From positions 2,790,001 to 2,854,000 of the forward strand of contig CAWAHD010000005.1 in the NCBI GenBank assembly GCA_963781785.1: a DNA stretch of 64,000 nucleotides. The letters are read 5' to 3'. The position numbers and the translations under genes were made by a program. Source of the stretch: CAWAHD01 sp963781785 (GTDB lineage Bacteria > Planctomycetota > Planctomycetia > Isosphaerales > Isosphaeraceae). This document shows positions 15,588-23,780 of the stretch, in pieces (the stretch's first letter is position 1; every line of letters starts with the position of its first letter). The notes beneath the pieces were generated by a model. It did not search any database and had not been told where the DNA came from. It was given only the letters and a program-made list of their open reading frames with translations.

Positions 15588-17912
15588 TTCCGCCTCTGGA
15601 GCTGGACGGGCGAGTCGCCTACTTCCCGGTCCGGCACCACAGCCCTGCGTGCGCCTGGCACGTCAGCCGGCTGATCCACCAGGCCAAGCCGAAGACCGTG
15701 CTCATCGAAGGCCCGCGCGACGCCACACCGCTCATCCGCTTCCTGACGCACGAGCGCACGCGACTGCCCGTCGCCATTTATACCACGTTCGCACAGCGGA
15801 GCGATCCAGGCCTTCCGAGGCGCCATGCCGCGTACTATCCACTCTGCGACTATTCGCCGGAGCTCGCCGCGATCAGGGCGGCTGCGGAGGTCGGCGCCGA
15901 AGCTCGGTTCATCGACCTGACGTTTCCCGAAATGGTGCTCAGCGAGGAAACGCGCAGCGGTGAACGCCTCCGCAGCCTGTTCGAAGAGCGGCATCTGGCG
16001 CACAGCCGGCTCTTGCGGGCAGCGTGCCACCGGTCGGGTGCGCGCAACCCCGACGAGCTATGGGACCATCTCTACGAGGTCGATCATCGGCAGATTGACG
16101 TCGCGACATTTGTGCGCAATGTGCTGGGATACTGTGCCCTGGCTCGACAGGATTACACAACCGAGATGCTGGCGGCCGATGGGAGTGCCGCGCGTGAAGG
16201 CGCGATGGCGACGGCGATCGCCGATACCAAAGGAAAGGTCGTCGTCGTCACGGGCGGGTTTCATACCGTCGCGTTGCCAACGACCGATCCCAGGATGCCG
16301 GCGCCCATCAAGGTCGACGCGGCGGACGCCCAGGTGGTGCTCACGCGATACGGGTTCGAACAGCTCGACCGGCTCAACGGTTATTCCAGCGGCATGCCGT
16401 CGCCGGAGTACTACCAGCGGTTGTGGGAAGGTCGCGACCCCGCGGAGCTGATCGTCGAGCTTGCGCCAGTGCCGGGCCCAGAAATCGATGGTGTCGCCTG
16501 CGGACGAGATCGTCGCCTTGACCCAGGCCCGGCAGCTTGCGCGGTTTCGCGGCCATCCCGTGCTCGCGCGGGAAGACCTGGTCGATGGGGTCCGGTCCGT
16601 CTTCATCAAAGGGGCCGAGGACATCGAAGGGGTGGCCGTGCTGGCCCTGGCCCGCAAGCTGCTGGCGGGCGACCGCGTGGGCGATGTGCCGCCGGAAGTG
16701 GGCCAACCGCCCATCGTGGGCGATTTCCGCCAAACGGCCGTCGCACTCAAACTCGACCTCGATAAGGTCCAGGCCAAGGAAGTCTCGCTCGACCTTTATC
16801 GTAAAGAAAGGGCGCGAGAGATCAGCCGGCTGTTCCATCGGCTGCGGTTTCTCGAAGTACCATTCGCCAAGTTCGTCGCCGGGCCAGACTTTGTGCAGGG
16901 GCAGAACCTCGAGCGCGTGCAAGAGATCTGGCGGTATCACTGGTCGCCGAACACGGAGGCGATTTTGATCGAGCGATCTCTTTACGGCTCGACCGTGGAA
17001 GAGGCAGCGGCGGCCAAGCTGCTGGAGCGGGTCGCCGAAGCCGACAAGCGAGGCCAGGGACGCCAGGCCGATCACGCTGCCGCGCTTTTGCTCGAAGCCT
17101 GCCGGATGGGTCTTCATCGACATACGGCCGAGCTGCTTGACCGCGTGTGCGGTCTCGTGGCCGAGGACGCGCGGTTTGTGTCGCTGGTCACGGCGCTCGA
17201 GCTTTTGCTGGTCCTTCAGGTGTCTCGCGAGCCGCTGGAGGCTCATCACCTTGCCGGCATCACGGACGTGGCCCTGGCGGCCTATCATCGCGCTTGCTAT
17301 CTCATCCCCCAGCTCATCACCACGGCCGACCAGGAGGAAGCCCAGACGCTGGACGCCCTCAACGCGCTCTTTCAGGCGGTGCACGCCCTCGGTGATTCTC
17401 CCGAGCGGCAAGAGCTGCGCTCGACCAACCTGCAAAAGCTGGTGGACACCACGGGCGGCAACGCCGTGTTTCGCGGAGCGGCCTGCGGCATCCTGTTCGG
17501 CGACGGCCGGCTCGCGGCCACCGATCTGGTTGGCAATCTTCAGGGGCACCTTGTCAGCTCGTCCGATCAAAGCCGCGAAGGCCCGCGATTCCTCCGCGGC
17601 CTGCTGTGCTCCGCTCGCAACGTTCTCTGGCAGGTGCCGGAAGCGATTCGCAGCATCGATAAGGTGGTCGGCGAATGGGACGAGGAGCAGTTCGTCGGCC
17701 AGCTCCCCCACTTGCGGCTCGCGTTCGCCGGTCTGACACCACGCGAGTGCGACCGCGTGGCGCACCTGGTGGCAAACGTTCTCGGCGTGGCGGACCTGAA
17801 GGTGATCACGGAGAGCGAGTTCGCGAGCACCGATTTGATTCAGGGCGCCGGCGTAAATCGCCGCGTGCTGGATGGTCTGAAGCGTGACGGATTGGAGGAC
17901 TTCGGTGCCTGA
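15548..17912 (+). CDS. DUF5682 family protein (YehM-like), frameshifted
   Basis: The restored product is about 785 residues, close to the family's usual length. The N-terminal part (FPVRHHSPAC, LIEGPRDA, VVTGGFHT) and the C-terminal helical part (SRLFHRLRFLEVPFA; VLWQVPEAI) lie in different frames. An extra C near 16465 explains the switch, giving ELA-QCRAQKS in one reading. GTG 15548 overlaps the upstream gene by 40 bp; GTG 15575 is an alternative. The stop overlaps the start of the VWA gene, a sign of translational coupling. No catalytic function is known for the family; the constant company of MoxR, VWA and SWIM proteins suggests a shared complex. Confidence 0.82.
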
Positions 17913-19043
17913 TCCCCGCGACGAACAAGCGATCGTGCGCTGGCGGCTGGTGCTGGGCCGGTTCGCCGAGCCGAAGCTCGGCGATTGCGGCGGAAACCAG
18001 CGTTACAGGCAGATGGATCGCGTGCTCGAGTATCTCTACGGCCGCGAGTACGCGCGCCGCGGCGTACGTATGGACCCAGCCCGCCGCGGCGCCGACCTGA
18101 GCGAGAGCGTGCTGACGATCCCCGACTGGCTGAGCGAGGTGCGCGAGCTCTTTCCCCGCGAGACCGTCGAAATCATCGAGCAGCATGCGCTCGAACGGTA
18201 CGGCATGACCGAGCTGGTCACCGATCCGGGTGTGCTCAAGAAGCTCGAGCCGAGCTACGAGCTGCTCAAGGCGGTCCTCACCTTTCGTCATCTGATGCAC
18301 GGACCCGTGCTGGAAATCGGCGCGGGATCGTCCGCAAGGTGGTCGAAGACCTGCGGCGGAAACTGGCCCGCGAGGTCCGGCCGAGACTGTGGGGCCAGCT
18401 CAATCGCCAGCGCCGCAGCCGGCTCAAGGTGTTTCGCAATCTCGACTGGAAGCGCACCATCCGTGCCAACCTCAAGAACTATGACCGCGACCGGCGACGG
18501 CTGGTCATCGAGTCGCTGCACTTCTTCTCGCGAGTCGAGCGGCACATGCCCTGGCACATCATCATGGCGGTCGATTGCAGCGGGTCGATGATGGACTCGG
18601 TGATTTATAGCGCCGTCATGGCCGGCATCTTCAAGGGGTTGCCGTCCCTGCGCGTGTCGCTGGTCGCATTCGACACGGCCGTCGTGGACTTGACCGATCA
18701 GGTCGATGATCCGACCGAGCTGCTCATGAACGTGCAACTGGGCGGCGGCACGAACATTGCCGGCGCTCTGGGATACTGCGAGACTCTGGTTCAGTATCCT
18801 CTCAAGACGATTGTCGTTGTCGTGACCGATTTCTGCGAAGGCGGCCCGCCCAGTGCCTTGCTCGCGGCCGTCAAGCGACTGCGGGAGGCAGGTGTGCGCG
18901 TGCTGGGGCTGGCGGCTCTCGATGCCAGGGCCGAGCCTGCGTATGATCGACAGATGGCCGAGCAATGCGTGGCGGTGGGAGCGGAGGTGGCGGCCTTGAC
19001 GCCGCTGAGACTAGCGGAATGGCTGGCGAAGGTTCTCTCCTGA
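17905..19043 (+). CDS. VWA-domain protein (YehP-like), frameshifted
   Basis: About 379 residues when restored. The N-terminal half is helical (VRELFPRETVEIIEQHALE). The C-terminal half is a von Willebrand A domain with an intact MIDAS: DCSGS, the GGGTNI threonine and VTDFCEGG. The frame shifts between about 18310 and 18330, apparently by loss of one base. GTG 17905 is chosen because GGAGG sits 7 bases upstream and the codon overlaps the DUF5682 stop (GTGCCTGA). VWA proteins typically act as metal-dependent adaptors for MoxR ATPases, which fits the first gene of this operon. Confidence 0.85.
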
Positions 19044-21067
19044 CGCGAGTGCGAAGAGCCGTCTCGCTCCTGGACGACGACGCCCTGGCCGCCCTGGCCA
19101 ACAAGGGGCTGGTCCGCCGCGCTCGCAACGATCTCCAGACCAATCCCCCGAAGCTGATCGAGCCGATCGAAGACGCGGTTCGCCTCCAGGTCGACGAGTG
19201 CACGGTCGAGCTGGCCGAGATCACGACTCAATCGCGCTGCACCTGCCCTGCCCCGGGAGCTTGCCGCCACATCGTCACGGCCATCCTCTTTTTGAGAGAG
19301 ACACGGGCGATCGCCGAACCTGGTGAGCCAGTGAAGCCGGGCACAATCGCGGATGAAGTTCTGGCCGTGACCGACGAAGTCCTTCAGAAATGGGCCGGCA
19401 AGGCACTTATCCGCAAGGCGAGTCGGGTCGTGGCGACCAGCGTCAATGCGGAGTTCGCTGAAGCCAGCACCCTGGTGATTCGGTTCCCGACCTGGAATGT
19501 GACCTGCCGCTGGCTTCCGGGCCATGACCTGTCGGGCATGATCTGCTCGTGCCACGCCGCCGGCCCGTGCGAGCATCGCGTGGCGGCGGTGCTCCTTTAC
19601 CAGGCGGCCAAGGGGCGGCGGCAGATCGTCGCCCAAGCGACGGTGCTCGAGGCGTCGCCGGGGGCGCCGCGCAGTCGGGGCGAAGTCCTGGATTCGGTCG
19701 GAATCGTCCTCCGCGAAATGGTGGCACTGGGCCTGTCGCGGTTGTCGGCCGCGACCGAGGCGCGGCTGCGCACGCTAGCGGTCTCCGCGCATGGCGTCGA
19801 TCTTCCGCGCCTGGAACGAATGCTCCATGCCCTGGCGGACGAGGTGGGACTCTCGCTACGGCGGGATGCCCAGGCATCCAGTGTGGGCCTGCTGTCGACG
19901 GCATCGCGAATCGAGGCACTACGGTGCGCGCTGGCCAACCCTTCTTCGGAGCTGGTAGGCGTTCATCGGTCGCGCTATGAGAAAGTCGGGGATATCGATC
20001 TGGTCGGCATGGGCGCCCGCCAGTGGCGGGCGCAGAGCGGATACATCGGCCTGACCGTTTACTTCTGGGACCGGTTGCTCAAGAACTGGGCGACGTGGTC
20101 CGAATCCCGCCCGGTGGGCGTGGCCGGGTTTGACCCGGTGTCCCGCTATCAGCAGGACGGGCCCTGGGCCGGCTGCGAGTCGCCCGGGCATGCCAGCCGG
20201 CACGTGATGCGACTCTTGGCGACGTGGCGGAACGCAGTGGGGCGATTATCGGGCCGCAGCAGCACTCGCTGCCTGGTTGTGAGGAAAGCCGATGCGAATC
20301 AGATGCCGCCGGCCATCACAACCTGGTCCGAGCTGGCCGAGCGCGCCGAACGCTTGTTTGCGGGGGGCTTGCAAACCCGAAGCGAGCAAGACGAGATCGT
20401 TTTCCTGGGACCCAAGCGGTGGGGCCCAGCGCGGTTTGACGCGGTCCGCCAGGAGTTCGTGCAACCGATTTTCGACGCCCTGGGGCATCCGCTCTCTCTG
20501 GTCATGCCACACACTCCGCACACAGAGAACGCCATTCGCATTCTCGAGCGACACGATCCGGCGGCGACCGGGGGGTTGCTCGGTCTCCTGCGCCTGGAGC
20601 GCGAGCAACTGGTGGTCGAGCCCGTCACGATCCACGGAGAGGCATCGATCAACCTCACGCTTGACGGCCTGCCGGCGACGCGGGTTGCAGCCCGTTCTGA
20701 GGCAACACTCGACGAAGAGGGCGAGGAAGCCGAGCCCGAGCTGGAGATGGTCGCCTCGACGTCGCGTGTCGGCATTCTCCTGGCGCGGACGGCCGAGCAG
20801 CTTGAAGCCATCGCCGAGGCAGGGGTGCGGAGCGCCCGCGATATCGCCCGGCTGCGGGCACTCTGCAATCACAACGGCTCGCTTGGTCTGACCGGGATCG
20901 CTCGCCCGGTTGCCCGCCTGGCCGACGAGCTCGACCAGATCCGCAGGAGCATCGAGGCCGATACGTCGTCGCCGGCCGGAACATTGTTGCGTGCTTATTA
21001 CGTCGTCAAACTCGCGGCGGCGCATGAGGTCGTCGCCCAGGCGACGGCATTGATCGGCAGGCCGTGA
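19019..21067 (+). CDS. SWIM zinc-finger protein (YehQ-like) with two SWIM motifs
   Basis: About 682 residues. Two SWIM zinc fingers of pattern CxCx(n)CxH are visible near the N-terminus: CTCPAPGACRH and CSCHAAGPCEH. The rest is mainly helical with no other recognised domain. ATG 19019 overlaps the VWA gene by 25 bp; the frame is open further upstream but only inside the VWA gene. SWIM fingers are thought to bind DNA or protein. As the last gene of the MoxR-DUF5682-VWA set it is probably a component or target of the same machinery. It converges on the DUF4132 genes 30 bp away. Confidence 0.85.
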   Translation: MAGEGSLLTRVRRAVSLLDDDALAALANKGLVRRARNDLQTNPPKLIEPIEDAVRLQVDECTVELAEITTQSRCTCPAPGACRHIVTAILFLRETRAIAEPGEPVKPGTIADEVLAVTDEVLQKWAGKALIRKASRVVATSVNAEFAEASTLVIRFPTWNVTCRWLPGHDLSGMICSCHAAGPCEHRVAAVLLYQAAKGRRQIVAQATVLEASPGAPRSRGEVLDSVGIVLREMVALGLSRLSAATEARLRTLAVSAHGVDLPRLERMLHALADEVGLSLRRDAQASSVGLLSTASRIEALRCALANPSSELVGVHRSRYEKVGDIDLVGMGARQWRAQSGYIGLTVYFWDRLLKNWATWSESRPVGVAGFDPVSRYQQDGPWAGCESPGHASRHVMRLLATWRNAVGRLSGRSSTRCLVVRKADANQMPPAITTWSELAERAERLFAGGLQTRSEQDEIVFLGPKRWGPARFDAVRQEFVQPIFDALGHPLSLVMPHTPHTENAIRILERHDPAATGGLLGLLRLEREQLVVEPVTIHGEASINLTLDGLPATRVAARSEATLDEEGEEAEPELEMVASTSRVGILLARTAEQLEAIAEAGVRSARDIARLRALCNHNGSLGLTGIARPVARLADELDQIRRSIEADTSSPAGTLLRAYYVVKLAAAHEVVAQATALIGRP

Positions 21068-21096
21068 TTGGGCGGCGCTGCCATGGATGAGGTCGC

Positions 21097-23706
21097 TCAC
21101 TCCTCATCGTCCTCGGCTGCCTGGTTCTTGCCCGCGATCCTCTGCAGATCTCCCATCACTTCCGAGTAAACAATGGACGGCACATCACCGAAGCGGAGCA
21201 CGCGATCGTCGCTCTCGTGGCCCGGCTCATCGTATGTATAACTGCCAGTCTTGACGCTGCCCGAGCGTACGAAGAACGCGTCTTGGATCGTTATCTCGGC
21301 GTCCATATCGGCACCGATGTACATGTCTTCCAGTTCAAGAACCACGTCGACACTTGCCGAGGGAAAACCCTTGAAATAAAACGGGATGGCCCCGCCATCA
21401 CGCACGGACCCACGGGTCCAGCCCAGACGGTCAGCCCGCCCCTTGAACGTCATGGCGTTCAGGCCGGCGCCGGCAAAATCCCTGAGCGTTTTCTTGTCGG
21501 CCCGTTCAGGCATCAATGGCACCACCGGTCGCTCGAGCTGCGGAAACGGTGCGACGATCTCGTAGTCGGCGAGGTGCGTCTGCCAGGCTTTGCGGTCGTC
21601 ATCCGAGAGTTCCAGCGGATGAACGATCCCGACTCTCGCCCTGACAGGCAATCGGTACGGCTCATCGGACGCCCGCGTCAACGTCCGGTCGTCAAGAACT
21701 CGAAACGTGGCCAGAACAGTGCCCTTTTCATCGTAGGCACCCCAGATCAGTCGGGCAGCCAGCGGCGCCAGGAGCGGATGCATCGTGAACAGCTCGTTCC
21801 AGCGGACCACCGGCCAGCGGTGCTGGCGGACCATCAAGTTTTCGAGCCGGAGCACCTGGGCTCGAGACACTTCGCGCAGGGTGGCTCCGAGCTCTTTGAA
21901 CTGCGCCAGTACCTCTTTGGGAGCCGTCTTGGGAAGCGATGCCACCGTTTTGTTGTTGTCGAGGTCGGTGAACTTCAGCTTGAAATCGATGCTGATCCGG
22001 GCCTCGAATTTGTTGCGGCCACATTCGATGATTCGCGGCTTACCCGGCTCGAAGCCGAGCCAGGGTACGACCCGATCCCCCAGCTCGTCGGGAGAGATCC
22101 CGAGCCTCTCGGCCGCGGCGGCGAACGCGTCAACGGCTGCGCGTCCCACGTTTCGGTTCTTGGCTCGGTAGCGGATCGTCAGCGCATCGATCGTCAAGAG
22201 CGCCGAATCGGTGCCGAGGAGTGACAGCGCCTCAACCGCGTATTCGGCCATCTTGCCCCGGCCGCTGTCGGCCCAATGGCGGATTTGCTGGTTGAGGATC
22301 GGCACGACTCGATCGTCGCCCAGGAGCCCGGCCACGGCGAGCGCCCATCGATCGCCGGCGCCAGCCTTGGAAGCAAGCAAGCGATTGAGGATTTCCAGGG
22401 CAAAGTCACCGCTCTTCGACCGGTCGATCAAGGCGTAGAGCGGCTTCGCCTCGACGTCGGCACAAATTTCCCTGGCGCGCGACTGGCGATACAGCAGGTA
22501 TCTGATCGCCTCCCTGCCCAATGGTTTACCGTCCTTGAACTGGAGTGCGGGCAGCTTGGCCTCGCTGATCCAGCCTGCCGGCGGTTCTTTGAGCTTAAAA
22601 GCGGCGCGGGCGATCCGCGCGTCGACCTCCTTCCTGGTGACTTTGCGTCCGTTCGCGGCCCAGGCGGCTTCCAATCCGAGCAAGATCGCGTCGCGGACAT
22701 CGTCGTCCGGCTCGTCGTCCACGTGCTTTTCGAGAAGTTTCACGGCTTTCGCCGAGTTCAGCGTGCTGAGCAGTATGACGACCGCCTGCCGCGTGTCGGC
22801 TTTCGCTTCGAGCAGCATCCTACCGGCTCGGGCAACGGCATCGTCGCCCAGTGTTGCGAGGGCTCTGGCAGCGGCATCGCGCACTGGCTTCGACTTATGG
22901 GCCAGAAGCGCCCAGAGCTGCTCCGAGAGCAGCGTGACCTTCCATCCGCCCGCCACTCTCACGAATTTGACGGCCCTCTGGGGATCCTGAAACCCGTGTC
23001 CGAGCGTCTCGAGGATCAGCCGATCCTGCGAATCATCTCCGAGCGCCATCAGGTGGGGAAGGGTGGAGAGCGCCAGCTCGGGATCGTTTGTGTTCAATGC
23101 AGCCAGCAGGGCGGGAAGACTCTTTTCTTTGAGACCTTGCGCCGCTGCCGCGACAATATCGCGTTTGAACCATCGGTCTTCTGCCGTTGAAGCGAGGTAC
23201 GCCACCAGGTCGGGGAGCACTTCGGCGCCGACCTTCGCGACCATCCATTCTGCAACCGGACCGTGGTCATTGCTGTCAGGATCGCCTGCCAGGGACGCGC
23301 GGGCGGCCGCCAGGGCCTCGGCCCGGTACCTCGCCGCGTCGTGTTCGAAGAACGCCCGGGCAAGCTCGAAACGATGGCCGCTGTCCTTGACCGAGCGGAA
23401 GAATGCGTGAACCTCCTTCTCGAACCGTTTGCCTCCTTTTTTCAAGATCATGGCGGCAACCTCGTGCCTGTTGCCGGTTTCGCCGCGGTTCTTGAGCAGC
23501 ACCGATAACAGCGGTGGCATCCGCTTCATGGCAAAGTCGAGCAGGAAACTGACCAGTTTCAGGTCGATGTCGCCGTACCTGTCCTCCCGGACCAGACGCT
23601 GGAGGTCGCGATCCGACAGCGTGACGACCGAGCGACCGAGCGCGGTCAGCTCGCCTTGATGCGTGAAAGAATCAACGCGAGTCGAGAGAATGTCGATGTC
23701 ATTCAT
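21097..23706 (-). CDS. DUF4132 protein with HEAT-like repeats (YehI/MolR-like), copy 2
   Basis: About 869 residues, intact. A long helical repeat region with HEAT character (LPALLAALNTNDPELALS; VRDAAARALATLGDDAV) is followed by the conserved DUF4132 C-terminal region (HPLELSDDDRKAWQTHLADYEI, PFPQL, TFKGRADRLGWTRGS). ATG 23706 is preferred; a GTG at 23784 that overlaps the previous stop as GTGA is the alternative and would mean translational coupling. It is highly similar to the adjacent gene at 23781..26723 apart from that gene's longer N-terminus. In E. coli the homologue (yehI/molR) also neighbours MoxR, VWA and SWIM genes. MolR was linked to molybdate regulation by name only; the real role is unknown. 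Confidence 0.85.
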   Translation of the reverse strand: MNDIDILSTRVDSFTHQGELTALGRSVVTLSDRDLQRLVREDRYGDIDLKLVSFLLDFAMKRMPPLLSVLLKNRGETGNRHEVAAMILKKGGKRFEKEVHAFFRSVKDSGHRFELARAFFEHDAARYRAEALAAARASLAGDPDSNDHGPVAEWMVAKVGAEVLPDLVAYLASTAEDRWFKRDIVAAAAQGLKEKSLPALLAALNTNDPELALSTLPHLMALGDDSQDRLILETLGHGFQDPQRAVKFVRVAGGWKVTLLSEQLWALLAHKSKPVRDAAARALATLGDDAVARAGRMLLEAKADTRQAVVILLSTLNSAKAVKLLEKHVDDEPDDDVRDAILLGLEAAWAANGRKVTRKEVDARIARAAFKLKEPPAGWISEAKLPALQFKDGKPLGREAIRYLLYRQSRAREICADVEAKPLYALIDRSKSGDFALEILNRLLASKAGAGDRWALAVAGLLGDDRVVPILNQQIRHWADSGRGKMAEYAVEALSLLGTDSALLTIDALTIRYRAKNRNVGRAAVDAFAAAAERLGISPDELGDRVVPWLGFEPGKPRIIECGRNKFEARISIDFKLKFTDLDNNKTVASLPKTAPKEVLAQFKELGATLREVSRAQVLRLENLMVRQHRWPVVRWNELFTMHPLLAPLAARLIWGAYDEKGTVLATFRVLDDRTLTRASDEPYRLPVRARVGIVHPLELSDDDRKAWQTHLADYEIVAPFPQLERPVVPLMPERADKKTLRDFAGAGLNAMTFKGRADRLGWTRGSVRDGGAIPFYFKGFPSASVDVVLELEDMYIGADMDAEITIQDAFFVRSGSVKTGSYTYDEPGHESDDRVLRFGDVPSIVYSEVMGDLQRIAGKNQAAEDDEE

Positions 23707-23780
23707 GGGAGCCTCGCGCGGTTCGATTTGCGCCCGGCGCTTTTTTGGCCCGAGGCAGGAAATGGATCGTTCGCGATCGC